Source: Dermacentor variabilis (taxonomy: Eukaryota > Arthropoda > Arachnida > Ixodida > Ixodidae). Taken from it: a stretch of DNA of 64,000 bases. The position numbers were made by a program, and so were the translations under genes. The first letter of the stretch is position 1; each line of letters opens with the position of its first letter. The stretch covers positions 511,001 through 575,000 of the forward strand of contig NC_134571.1 in assembly GCF_050947875.1 (NCBI RefSeq), in the 5' to 3' direction. Shown here in pieces: positions 42,853-54,239 of the stretch. The notes beneath the pieces are model-generated. The model searched no databases. It was not told the DNA's origin and was given only the letters and a program-made list of their open reading frames with translations.

Positions 42853-45560
42853 AGTAATATAATAGGAGTATCAGAGTCCCGTGGCCGATCACTTTCCGGA
42901 AAAGAAGTAACAAAATCAATCTTTCACCATGCAACAATTCGCTGCGCCGCAACGTCTTTCTTTCTTTTGTGAGGTGGGGGCACTGAAGTGAAAAAAAAAA
43001 AAAAAAATGCAAAGGAAAGCATGTTGGCCACAATTGAATGCCTACTTGGGGCACCTAATGGGGTTACCGAAGGAATATCGAAGAAAACATGAGACACTTG
43101 TTCCACAGAGAGCCATACGCATGCTGCTCGGTATCCTGCACCGGCGAGACAAAAGACGTTCCGCAGAGGTTGCAATAACATCAATGTGAAGGTGATGTTC
43201 TCAAGCGGAGGCAATGCCACCTATAGAGTTCCCAGTGATGGCAGCTAGCGACCATTGTCTATTTTTCTCGTCTGCTAGCCAGAGAGTGCCCAAAACTCTG
43301 GCAGGCCAAAATCCAATCAGCCCGAGAAAAACGAATGTGCACCAAAGTGCGCCGCGCGGTGGTCGGGGCAACACGAGAAAAACGCATGCGTTCTGGCTGG
43401 CTCTAGTAGCCCGCTAGATACGAGAACAAGAAACTTGAAGAGGCTGAATGTGTCCTGGCGAATAAAAGTCAAAGTAGAAAAAATAAATAAGAAAGTAGTT
43501 ACCTTTTCTGGCTTTACTTTCTTGACATCGATGCTTTGGCGCAGGTGAAAAACATGTTGATATTCTTTTCTTCTACATGACGGTGCAAATGAACCGTCAC
43601 AACACTTTGTCTCATAGGACCTCACGTGCTTTGCCTACTTGTATGATAGTGTGTCGATTTGGCTTGTGTCGTTGTATGGCCTGATGTACGACTTTAGAAA
43701 AGTCAATGCACTTTTGGTATCAAATGTTTATAAGAATTTTGTGGCCATAAAGTTTCACAATTGAAATCCATGTGCTCCGTAGATTCTGCGGCTACCGCGT
43801 GGTGCTGCAACGAGCACACTCACCATCAAAATGCCCTTGAAACTTTGTGCTCAGATGGCGCTTTTTGGGGGAGCATTATGTGACTCCAGGTGCATGGGAG
43901 TAGCCGCGAAATCCAGCCCGTGTTCACGATGTTTGTGCCGAAATGTCTTTTGGAGCATAAAGAAGACATTCTAGACAAAATCCAGAATGATTTCTGGTGC
44001 CAGGGTTGTTTTGGTCGGTGGTGCATGACAGCATGACAGCCCATAAGCCCCCCACCCTGGCTATGCCCCTGAACCTTTGCACTGTCTATCGCTTCAACTT
44101 AAACTGGGTGGTGAGAACACAGCGCATGCAAAACTACGAGCCATCAACACAGCTAGACTGTGCCCCAAAGCAGATTGCGTACAAGATAAACTGTGTGCGG
44201 CCGAAATACAACACCTCCCTCCCTCCCCAGTGCCACGTGCACGACAAAAGATGGCGTGCTGCCCCCCCACTCCCCATTTTCTGCTTTTTGCAAGCGAGAT
44301 TGAGCTGCCATTGTCAGCTCACTGTTGCACTCTTTCATTCACACACACAGACACAGTGTATGGCACGCGAGGACGATGTTATCACAAGACGAACCCGCTA
44401 CGTCTGTATAGCAAACAAAACCTGTAGCAACTGCCAGAGGAGGTCAACCCAGCGTGCCTCCGCCCTCCTTCATGCTTTGCCTTGTTTCTCCTTCCCCACT
44501 TTACTCAACGTCACCAAGACTTTCCTCTAGATTGCGTTGCTTTGCTGCGTACTGAGCGCCCTTCTTCGTACTCTCGCTAGCTCAGAGCCTGCACCGATGA
44601 CTTGTCAGGCGGCACATACGTGCTTGAACTCCCTAGTGAACTTTTTCCAGCAGCACGAAGGCACAGAAGGATTTTTAAGGTCATTAGGTGAGATGATGTT
44701 GCTTGTGACTGCTTGCTGATTTGCATAGAAGCACCGAACATCCATCATGGACTGGATGAAACCAAGCAAGAGTACCACTTGAAAGCAGTTTTCTATTAAG
44801 TTCAGCTCAACAAATGTTTTTATGATATTCCCTCCCCCCCCCCTTTCCCCCGTTTGAGGTCTACTTCATTTACCACCTTGAAGTAAGATATGTGGATGCA
44901 CCTGGTCCCGTTGCCAATTATTCTTCTGATAAGATGAACAAATTTTCATGGTCCTTTCGAGCTCGTCTTAAAGGGAGTCTACTGTACTTCAATGCGTTCA
45001 GCGGAAGTGGAGTTATTGGCAGTCAAAAGTTGTCTATGATCCCTTTATGGTGCTTCTGCTCCTTCTTCAATGCCTTGCGCTGAGAAGGCTACAGCGTAGC
45101 GGGGCATCTCCACAACACTCCATCTACTGAGCGTCACCGTGGCGCGCAGTTCAGATTTGACTTTGGATGATCACGTAGATGCCACTACTTCCGATTTTGG
45201 TGCCTAGGATGCGCCAACGTGGTTTTCCTCAGTGAGTTGCAGTGTGTTCAGCCAATAAACTCGTCGTGGCATCCTGCAGCGGTCGCTGTATATACAATAC
45301 ATAGTAGACCACAGCTATGTGCAACCGTAGTACATATGTGCAGTGTTTGCTTTGTGCACGACAGGAGCTGGAGTGCATGCTCACACTCATATGCTCCAGT
45401 CTGGCCATACTACACAGTGAGGACCAGCATTGTCCTACACCAGCTGCTTGACTGACAAATAATAGCCACATCTAACTTGCACATTTTGAAGTGCTATCAA
45501 TAGCTCAATACGAAGCAAAGTTTGCCTAGGCGTCTAACCAAGCGTGCATGTAGTCTGACC
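42853..45560. other. Intronic stretch without supported gene
   Basis: Contains an A-run (42990-43006) and a C-run (44835-44855). Open frames such as 43997-44530 lack domains and have low-complexity composition. No exon borders match the phases of the host gene. Confidence 0.45.
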
Positions 45561-45564
45561 TTAA

Positions 45565-46285
45565 AGGGAAAATACTAAGTCAATGTGAACTGTTAAAATA
45601 CCATTCCAGAACCTCGCAGCATTTGTTTTGTGCTAAGAAAAAACTTAGTTTATGAGAAAATTGCCTCTGAAGGGTCCAAATACCTTTATTCGTATTCAAA
45701 TCTTCCGCCACCCAACCGGGGGGGTGGTTGACGTTCCACACCTCATCCCTGCTTACTACCTTTCCTGATTAAAATGGAACCCAAAAGTGGTGAAAACCAT
45801 TCAGGAATCCCATGACATTACATGGACATGGCGTTCTCTGCTAATTACAGTTTGTGTGAGTTTAACGAGACAGCAAAACCAGTGCAGCACTACGCAATAA
45901 TGAAACTACTGAAATGCATAAGCGTCGGCAGTGCAGAGTGGAGAAAACAAAACCTTGTGGCGGCCAACATCGTCGTCAAGTGTAGCGTCAGTAAGTTCTT
46001 TCTTTCAAAAGATCTATTTGAACTGGACAAGTAACATTTTCTTTCACCTTATTCTGCAATACAATGATGTTTTCATTACGAGTGGTTGACTACTAGAAAC
46101 AGAATTATAATGAGGGGTGCCTTCGTCACTGGGCTAGTAAATTAGTGTCCTGGGGGAGTCTCTAATTGTATCCTGCATTTGCCTCAAAATTTAAAGCTCT
46201 GTTTGCAATAATATTGACACCTCAGAGGTTCGTAAGTACGAATCTATCACTTTAGCTTGACTTAATACTTGCCTTTAGTGTCCCT
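45565..46285. mobile_element. TTAA-flanked MITE 2
   Basis: The left end, TTAA-AGGGAAAATACTAAG (TTAA at 45561-45564), and the right end, CTTTAGTGTCCCT-TTAA (TTAA at 46286-46289), are of the same type as MITE 1 at 34991-35495. The unit is 721 bp and non-coding. The TIR match is weaker than in MITE 1. Confidence 0.6.
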
Positions 46286-46340
46286 TTAAGTATCGTGTGG
46301 TTCAAGGCTAGTTGAGTGTTTGAAACTACGTAGTTGATAT

Positions 46341-46624
46341 TGTTACGAGGAACAGTAAAGAGGAAAGTTGGGCTAGTTGGTGAGTGATCATCATACCTTG
46401 CTGGTGAGCAGCAAGGTATGATGTCAGTGTCAGTGTCAGTCCGTGTCAGTGCACTGCTTCACCAGCAAGGTATGATGTTACAAGGAAGTTGGGAGTATAG
46501 AAAGACTGTATTTACAATATGTACACAAGCAGAGTCAGTGTAGCTAAAAATGGTTGACCAGCAACAACATGCAGCAGCCAGCGTCTCGCGATCTTCCTTC
46601 CTCTTCTTTTATCCTTCCGTAACA
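46341..46624 (-). repeat. Gypsy 2 3' LTR with internal insertion
   Basis: The LTR begins TGTTACGAGGAA (46341-46352), is interrupted for 123 bp (46353-46475), restarts with TGTTACAAGGAA (46476-46487) and runs to CCGTAACA at 46624. The two 12-mers differ by one base and look like the target duplication of the inner insertion. The continuous part, 46476-46624, aligns with the other LTR. Confidence 0.8.
46353..46475. mobile_element. 123-bp insertion with hairpin in the LTR
   Basis: Contains AGTTGGGCTAGTTGGT, a motif also seen at the end of Penelope-like element 1 (GTTGTTGGGCGAGTCGGT, about 8797), so it may be a Penelope terminal fragment. A hairpin at 46389-46423 pairs CATCATACCTTGCT with AGCAAGGTATGATG over a 7-base loop; a further AGCAAGGTATGATG-type copy overlaps the right edge. 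A GTCAGT microsatellite follows the hairpin. Confidence 0.6.
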
Positions 46625-46769
46625 GCACCCCTGGCTGCTGAAGCGCTGTATCGGCACATGGTAGGCGAAGAATTGCGAGCAAAGTATGGCTTCACCCGCG
46701 AAATGTGCACCATGTCAACAAGCGTTGGACTTGAGGATGGATCAAACTGTAACGGCGAAATCTTTTAAC

Positions 46770-47693
46770 TGACATCATTGACTTGATGTAGGACTTCATA
46801 AGGCCCTGTGTAGTGAGATAGAAGCTTCTGCGACAGGCCGACCCACCAACATGGTGACCAAAGCATCACCCAAGCACCTGGGGCGAACTTAACGTCGCGA
46901 TGGCACCGGTTATAACGCACTTGATGTATATGCTGCGAGGCTAATAAACGAGATCAGGCGACTTGATGTGCCATTTGAGCGCAATCGATGACTTCACAAG
47001 CGTACTCAGTTGCAACACGTGGCACAGAAGGGGGGGGATGGCATCAAATGGCAATGTGGGGTCGCAACCATACAAAAGATAAAAGGGTGAATATCCTGTG
47101 GTGTCATGTCGGGACGAGTTATATGTGAATGTCACGTAGGCCAGCATGGCGTCCCAGTTGCGGTGATCGTTGAAGATGTACATTGACAGCATCTCTGTGA
47201 GTGTTCGGTTGAGATGTTCCAAAAGACTGTTTGTTTCTGGGTGGTAGGTGATGGACAGCTTGTGCTCAGTAGCACGTTAGCGGAGGAGTTCGTCGACAAC
47301 TCAAGACAAGAACGAGCGGCCGTGGTCTGTAAGTAACTGTCGAGGTGCATCGTGGTGGAGAATGACGTCCTGGAGGAGGAAATCGGCGACGTCTGTTGCA
47401 CAACGAGTCGGCAATGCCTTTGTGATCACATAGCATGTTGCATAATCAGTAGCGACGGCGATCCACTTATTTCCTCTAGTGGTATTCGGAAAAGGGCCAA
47501 GCAGGTCAAGGCCTACTCGAAAGAAAGGTTCAGATGGAACTTCAACTGGATGGAGTCGTCCGACAGGTGGCAGGGGAGGTTTCTTCTGGCGCTGACACAA
47601 TTCGCAAGTCGACACAAGACGCACAGAAAAGTAGAGACCCGGCCAGAGAACCGGTGTCGTCATATGTACGCAGAGCCCAAGATGTCCCGCCAT
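46770..47693 (-). pseudogene. Gypsy 2 integrase
   Basis: Minus strand 47693-47301 gives the zinc-binding end (CELCQRQK), FFRVGLDLLGPFPNTTRGNK and TDYATCYVITKALP of the catalytic core with its first Asp (GLDLLGPF), and LLTDHGRSFLS with the second (TDxG). Next, 47222-46941 gives EHLNRTLTEML, holding the third acidic position (family: VERxNRTL), and YSPFYLLYGCDP. The C-terminus (about 46945-46770) has LSHYTGPYEVL, a GPY/F motif. A frame change lies at about 47280. It would join cDNA to host DNA. Confidence 0.8.
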
Positions 47694-47971
47694 TGGTGCA
47701 TCGTGAAGTTCTTAGAGAGCGACGGTTTGCAGATGATGAGGAAGGACAAGGAGCAACTCAGGGCTGTCAGGGTTGATATTGCAGCAGTAGACGATGCCTT
47801 CGTGTAGCAAGAAAATGTGGCACATGCCGTCGGTGCTGGTGCACCGACGGTGCACTCTGGTGATGATAGACTGTAAGGATTCGTCCCGTTGTTGTTCAGT
47901 GCACACGTCGGTCATGTCAGTAAAAGCCATCACGCAGGTCACGACATCATGTGCAGCAGCATCAGGAGGAT

Positions 47972-48400
47972 CTAAAGGGTGATGAGAGAGGCAGTCAGTG
48001 TCCTTGTGGAGGGAATAAGTGGATCGCCGTCGCTACTGATTACGCAACATGCTAGGCGATCATGGAAGTGTCCAAACTTGTAATTCACAATAAATGAAAA
48101 CTCCTGGAGCCGCAAAGCCCAGCGACCAAGCCATCCTGTCGGGTCCTGGAGGGAAGAGAGCCAGCAGAGTGCGTGGTGGTCTGTAACGACCGAAAATGTG
48201 CAGCGGTACAAATATGGCCGGAACGTGGTGACAACCCAAACTAAAGCCAAGCACTCCCGCTCGCTGATGGAGTAATTTCTCTCGGCAGGTGACAGCAGGC
48301 GGCTGGCGTCACGCACTCGGTACCTTTCTGTTGTTGGGCGAGAACAGTGCCGATGCCATGGCCGCTTGCGTCAGTGTGGACTTCGGTCGATGCAGATGGA
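47972..48400 (-). pseudogene. Gypsy 2 RNase H
   Basis: On the minus strand a first part gives [20 protein letters not shown] (first Asp, about 48385), then [20 protein letters not shown] (Glu), [20 protein letters not shown] (Asp), and a tail that normally ends in DALSR. Here the tail instead reads [20 protein letters not shown], because about 44 bp of integrase sequence (47431-47474) are present in inverted form at 48012-48054. One frame change separates the two halves (about 48310). Confidence 0.8.
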
Positions 48401-48474
48401 TTGAAGTGGGCAAGTATGGGAGGGTTGGTCAGAAACCCCATGAGAGTGGTGAACGCGTGAGCCTGCTCTGGGCC

Positions 48475-49240
48475 TCATGAGAATGACGTGTTCTTCTTTA
48501 GAATATCTGTCAAAGGCTGAGCAACGTTGGCAAAGTTTTTGACAAAACGGCGAAAGTACGAACACAGGCCAAAGAAGCAGCGTACATCAGAAGCAGAACA
48601 TGGCACAGAAAAACTGCGAACGGCGCGAACTTTTTCCAGATCTGGTTGTACACCGGATGCGTCAACGAGGTGTCCCAATATCCTAATCTGACGGCGCCTG
48701 AATTGACATTTCGTGGAGTTCAGTTGTAGGCCAGCTTGGAGACCGCGAGAATGGCAGCGAGTCGGGTAAGGTGGCTGCCGAATGTGGGAGAAAAAACAGT
48801 AACGTCGTCAAGGTTACAAAGACAGATGGCCCATTAGTTGCCTTGCAGAGGAGAGTCCAGCATACATTCAAATGTCGCAGGAGCATTGCATAGGCCAAAG
48901 GGCATGACTTTGAACTGATATAAACCATCCGGCATGATGAACGCCATCTTCTCATGGTCCATTTCATCAATTGAAATCTGCCTGTAGCCAGATCAAAGAT
49001 CGATGGACGAGAAGTATTTAGCTCCGTGCAAGCAGTCCAAGTCGCACTAATCGATGCAAAAGCGTCAGGTACCACCTTTTTGTTTCACAAGGACGACAGA
49101 TGAAGCCCAAGGTCTGGCTGATGGTTCGATGACCATTTTGCAGAGCATTTCGTCCACTTCTGATTGGATGACTCGACGATCAGCATGCGATACATGATAG
49201 GGAAGCCAACGAATAGGATTCGTGTCTCCAGTGTTCATAC
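48475..49240 (-). pseudogene. Gypsy 2 reverse transcriptase
   Basis: Minus-strand reading over three frames. The catalytic region at about 48790-48820 reads NLDDVTVF, corresponding to YxDD with both aspartates present. Upstream are FDLATGRFQ-type sequence (motif A; DLATGR at about 48985) and the finger region near 49100. Downstream, 48678-48475 reads GHLVDASGVQPDLEKVRAVR and CSYFRRFVKNFANVAQPLTD, the standard connection to RNase H. Frame changes at about 48830 and 49075 break it. Confidence 0.8.
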
Positions 49241-50060
49241 GGTGGTGAAAACAGATGTTGGGCCTAAAATCCTGTCGCCAAAATCAAAGATGTCACTGTA
49301 CAATTCGAGCAGGAGACGTATGACCGTGACCTGTGTAGAGGTGAGGACAGTTGCAATCATTTTCGCAAAGTCATCCGTTAAGGAACCAGAGATGAGAGCT
49401 GTAATTGGCACGAATAAACCACTCTCAGCGTTCAGACTCTCTATGTAAAATTTGGAAGTAGTAGAAACGCTGGTTAAGAACATGCCAGCTGGAAGCACTT
49501 GAGGGCACAGGCTGAAATTCAGAAGCAGTAGAATGACATTGTTATTAGTAACTGTGACCAGCATATGCGGAACAGCAATGTTCCGGTTCAAAACCATGTT
49601 GACTATGGGGCGAAGCACATATACATCCTCAGGAACCTGTGGCTGTACGGTGAAAGTGACGTAAGTAACTGCCTTGGATGACAGACGCACATCGTAAGGT
49701 GAGCACGAGTGTGGTGGGGCGGTGCTCGGAGCATCAGCGAGTTGAGGCAGTTCTAACTGAAGAACGCTGGTTGCGCAGTCGATGAGAGCAGAATGATTGG
49801 ATAAAAAGTCCAATCCAAGGATAACGTCTTGAGGGCAGTTGTCGATCACAGCAAAGAGAACAGAAGTAGGGCGGCTGGCTATACTTAAACGTACGGTACA
49901 CATTCCAAGAACAACCAGCATGCCGCCGTTGGCCACACGACGCACTCGGGCAGCTGCTGGGGTGAGGACCTTCTTTAAACGTCTATGTAGGCTAGCAATC
50001 ATTACAGATACGTCGGCTCCAGTGTTGACGAGTGCTTGGACAGGTTACAATTACACTTCT
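49235..50060 (-). pseudogene. Gypsy 2 protease and spacer
   Basis: The protease active site at about 50040-50010 reads ALVNTGADVSVM, with the catalytic aspartate of DTGA replaced by asparagine (AAC at 50024-50026). The same frame continues to ILGLDFLSNHSALIDCATSV, the second conserved protease motif (ILGxDFL), and then a long spacer to the start of reverse transcriptase (LLLELYSDIFDFGDRILGPT). The frame is open for 255 codons after the first Met. The Asn would inactivate the enzyme. Confidence 0.85.
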
Positions 50061-50099
50061 CTTTGTGGGCACAGATAGAGAGTTTGCTGCAGTAATAGG

Positions 50100-51426
50100 C
50101 AATGCCGCACCACCTCCGAGGGCTGCATTTCTTATTTTTCCAAAAGGGTGCAGCCAAAAGCCACAGGGGATGAAAGGCGATGTGGCTGCGGCGAACGGAA
50201 AGATGGGCGATGTGTTTGTGGGGAACGACAATGGTGTCCGTGTCGTGATGGTGAGCGACTGTACCACGAGTTCCTAGCAGAGTTTCCGGCACTGTTAGAC
50301 TTGGCGGTGGGCGAAACATTGCAAGCATTTTTATCAAAACAGCTCTGGTTAGTCTGCGTGCGAGGTGTTGAGGGCCACAAGTTGCGACAGTATCAGGCGA
50401 CATGACCAATGTGGCGACAGGTGAAACATATTGGCTAGTCATCCGCAGTTCTCCACTTAGGTTGCGATAACGTGGAGAGGCGTCGGGGTGGAGCAAAAAT
50501 AGCAGAAGGGCATTCGTTGACTCTGGGGTTGGCAACAGCACAGACAGAATGTAAAATAATGTTTTGAAGTTCCTGGTGAATAACGGCTTGTATGAGCGGA
50601 ACTGAAAAAGGCGTACCATCAGGGCTACATGAACAGAAAGCTGCGGGTGCCATCGCATCCAGTTAACATCGAATGATTCGCACCACATCCTCTGATGGCG
50701 ACGCATGCTGCTGTGCGGGTTGAGCTTCAAACGTCGACGTTGCAGCAGTATTGGGAAGTCTGGCGAATGGTTGCAAGACGCGACGGCTCTTGGCCTGCTT
50801 GAATTTTCGGCACTCTTTGATGATAGCATGAACTTCTGCGCAGCTTTTGCACATGAGCAGATTAAAGGTGTCCTGAGCAATGTCCTTCAGCACGTGCCCC
50901 CGACCTTCTCAGCTACTGTCATGTCATGATTGGCTTCACAACTAAGTGTGGGCATGTCCTGGATGTACAAGAACTAGAAATTCATGGGGGATCGGGCACG
51001 GGAGGCCAGTTCCTGCTTTGCGGCAATTTTACGGCCAGCTGGTTTGCCAAACAATTCTTTCAACTTTTCTTTGCATTCATCCCAGCTGGTTAGCTCCTCT
51101 TCGTGGTTTTCGTACCACAGCTTTGCCGTGCCTCTAAGGTAGAACAACAGGTTAGCTAGCATAAACGTAGGGTCCTATCTGTTCATTCCACTCACGCGTT
51201 TGTTCATCGCCAACCACTCCTCAATGTCGGCGCCATAGGTCCCGCAAAAAGTTCTGGGATCCTTGGGTTGCACAACCACCGAAGGGGACAGTGACGTAGC
51301 TGGCAATGGTGACGTTGGAGGCACCAATGACGTTGATCCCGCGTGCTCACCGTCATTCATAGTGGGGACAGTGATGCAATGTCCACTGTGGAGCTCTGTC
51401 CTCAACCATGGTACACCGCACTTCAC
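50100..51426 (-). pseudogene. Gypsy 2 gag
   Basis: The protein starts near 51364 (MNDGEHAGSTSLVPPTSPLP), continues with VVQPKDPRTFCGTYGADIEE, then in a new frame NLLFYLRGTAKLWYENHEEE (capsid region) and ELFGKPAGRKIAAKQELASR. Near 50395-50440 is a zinc knuckle CFTCRHIGHVA-stop-YC, of C-x2-C-x4-H-x4-C form, where a stop (TGA) replaces the residue before the last Tyr-Cys. Gag would package element RNA. Several frame changes are present. Confidence 0.75.
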
Positions 51427-51433
51427 ACCAATA

Positions 51434-51588
51434 TGTTACGGGGATGTTGGGAGTATAGAAACACTGTGTTTACAATATATACACAAGCAGAGTCAGCATA
51501 GTTAAAGATGGCTGACCAACAACAACACGCAGTAGCAAGTGTCTTGCGATCTTATGTTTCCTTCCACTTCTTTTATCCTTCCGTAACA
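51434..51588 (-). repeat. Gypsy 2 5' LTR
   Basis: A 155-bp LTR, TGTTACGG...CCGTAACA, aligned to 46476-46624. It is followed by ATAT, matching 46337-46340. Short LTRs of this type are seen in some Ty3/Gypsy lineages. Confidence 0.88.
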
Positions 51589-51592
51589 ATAT

Positions 51593-52019
51593 TAGCGAGA
51601 GTCGGCGGCTACAACACTGATAAGCAGGGTGGCCAAATTTTAATTCCTACGTGAGCGGCTGTGGCTGAGTGTGAGCGGATGATAGTCGGCTTCTTCTGGA
51701 AGTACATAATTATTATCGAAATTAAAAAGCAGAGTTTAGCTTACTTCAGCCTGTTTATCAAACTGCATCAATAAATATATGCAGTAACACTAGGAAGAAG
51801 CGCAATGATCCAAACACACTTCTTGACTGATGTCAGCTATTGGCCAATAGTAGCTGCATATGGGAATCTACATTTCGAAATAGAGCGCCCAGAAAAGAGT
51901 GAGGAGCAGGCTTCTGTTTAAAAGAGAGTGTTTGAGAAACAGGTGACTTTGCAGTCCACTTGTGAGCTCCATATGCCGGGCACGACTCCAAAATTTAGCT
52001 GAGATGTTCATAGCAGCAC
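51593..52019. other. Intronic sequence, nothing recognised
   Basis: No gene or element end supported. Confidence 0.35.
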
Positions 52020-52165
52020 ATGCTATTGGCGGAACTGCTTACCCAGGGAGGAGGAGGAAAGAGAAAAGAAGAAGGCAGGGAGGTTAACCAGAATAACGTC
52101 CGGTTGGCTACCCTACACCGGGGGAATGGGAAAGGGGAAAGCAAAGGTACTGCTTACCCAAATCT
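52020..52165 (+). repeat. Short GA-rich repeat-like block
   Basis: Purine-rich, with GGAGGTTAACCAGAATAACG followed by TCCGGTTGGCTACCCTACAC. I associate this type of block with a common dispersed tick repeat, but there is no second copy in the window to confirm it. Confidence 0.35.
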
Positions 52166-54239
52166 TTGTACTGTGCATATAGGACTCTGTCGATGGCTTT
52201 CAAATCCATCCTCACCTTTAGTGTTATCTGTCTCTCTGTTTTCTTCTGTTCTCTTCCCATTTAGTGTAACTCTTTCTGCTTGTGAGTCTGGGTTCATTTT
52301 TCTTTCTCCTCCTCTTTAGTAAAAAGAGAGAGAGAAAGAAATCTAAGTGGAGGTATTCTGTAAAACTGCATATTCTACAGCTGTGCATTTTAGAAATTGT
52401 ACTGAACCATTCCTTGCACGGAGGAAAGACATTAGCCGCATTCGTGACAACAAAGTGGGTCCTAGTGGTTTTAACAGTAGGAAACATTACTGTTTGGTGC
52501 CATACCGTTTTAAAGCAGCTGGTGATTTTAGATTCATGGCATATAAAACCACAGCAAATTATGATGCATCTCTATGCTTCTTGTTGATCTGTTCTGCCAC
52601 TTATTTAGACTATTCATCAAAGCGAGGTAAATGTAAGTCAACTGTATTTCTTTCTCTTTCTCCATATTTCTTCATTTTTTCAATATTAATATTTTCTTTT
52701 GCTTCACTATTTTCATCAAAGACCACGAACCATATACCAACATGAAAGACAAGTAAGATAACAAATGTTGGCTGTTTACCGGTATAAAAAGTAAAAAAAC
52801 AACGTGAAACATTGTCAAGTTTCGACTAAAGTAGAATCCTGCTTATATGCTCCTTGTTCATATGTTTTCCTGGGTATAATGTTGCTAAAGCCCGATCCCA
52901 GCAATGGACATCAGACACCTATATATTACAATCCCCTTTAATATGTTACAATTCGTGCAACATCTCCATGTTATACATTGCGACTTTGGCTTATAATTAC
53001 AAGAAAACATCAAGTGTACTAACTATTACTTTAAATATCTAAAAAAATGACGACCATGCTTAACACCATAGCACAGCCCTTCCAACCACCACCAACGTGC
53101 GCTCTTGACATGCCACAACCTTAGCAGTGTTGTCTTAGCAGAAATTTTGGGCAGCTGAAAGCGCATCATTCAATATTCGAACTCCAACTGCACGATCACG
53201 TGCCAATTTGGCCATAGAATCAAGCGAAAATTGCGATATTTTGATTTTAATATCTCACTGGCATGTCATCAGCCATGTCGCTGGCTGCTCCTCAAAATCG
53301 AAACTAGCGAAGCCTACTTGATGAGTAGTTGCCAGCCATGCCCGAACCGCAGAATAAGCAAAGCCAAGCTGCTACGTGTGGGAAGGCTGCATGTGGTTGC
53401 ATTGGCTGCATTGGCTAGTTGACATGTGTGTTCCGCACATCTGGAATTTATTCATTTACATATTAATTGACATGGTGTTGGTAACTTCTTTAAGCAGTTT
53501 GAAGAGGCACCAACTTTACCCACAATATATGTACCAAAAAGGGTGGTTAGTATTAAGTGACGGCAGCGCTGGACTGTGACTGTTGCGAAGAAACTCGCGA
53601 TTGTTCAGTTGTTTCAGCTTGGCCGACTTCTGTTATGTTGTGGTGCCCCATGCACTGATTGTACTTTCGCCTATCTGTAGTGGCAGCATGGGAATGGTTC
53701 AAACACAAGACTAACCAGGTCACACGTAAGCTTATGTGCACGCAGCAACATGGTGAAAACTTGGGCTATATTCTTAGACAATCACTCTCGAAGATACTAC
53801 TTTCAGTTTTGTAGCATCGGTGAAAGTGATCCTGGCACTGTGTCAAGAATGCAGTCACTCGTAGATGCCAATCCATCTGGCGCTAGTCATGCGAAATCAT
53901 GAGAAAGTGAAGGTATCCCCGAAAATGACCATCCAAGAACAAATCTTTTTGGCCACTTGTGGAATAAAACTCAATCTCTGCCAAATTCAATACTTAGAAC
54001 GGCTGATTATATTTGGATGTCTAGGTGGTCCCCATGAATTCCTCATTAGCTGTCAGTGACTATAAATCCTTTAGAGGCTGAGCCTTGCATAGTGTCCTTG
54101 TTTTGAGATTTAGCAGCATATTTGCTTGATTTTAAAAGTATGTTCATGTGATATGTTTTTTGAGAAATAAATTGTTTTTCTGGTGGTCGTATGGAACATG
54201 TATTAGAGGGGCTCTACTATACCTTGAAAATTAGGTTTA
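52166..54239. other. Intronic sequence without supported gene
   Basis: Open frames of 60-130 codons are AT-rich and lack domains. No exon borders with compatible phase, RNA genes or element termini were found. Confidence 0.4.

Larger units (their letters stand above)
46341..51588 (-). mobile_element. Ty3/Gypsy element 2, full length, mutated
   Basis: Bounded by short LTRs and a 4-bp target duplication ATAT (46337-46340 and 51589-51592). Minus-strand order: gag (51426-50390), protease (about 50050-49760), reverse transcriptase (49240-48480), RNase H (48316-47972), integrase (47693-46770). Stops and frame changes occur throughout. The 3' LTR is interrupted by a 123-bp insertion. Its LTRs have diverged a little, so the element is not recent. 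Confidence 0.88.

Noticed and set aside
43997..44530. 177-codon plus-strand open frame as a gene
   Set aside because: Composition is irregular, three frames overlap equally, and there is no domain, start context or splice support.
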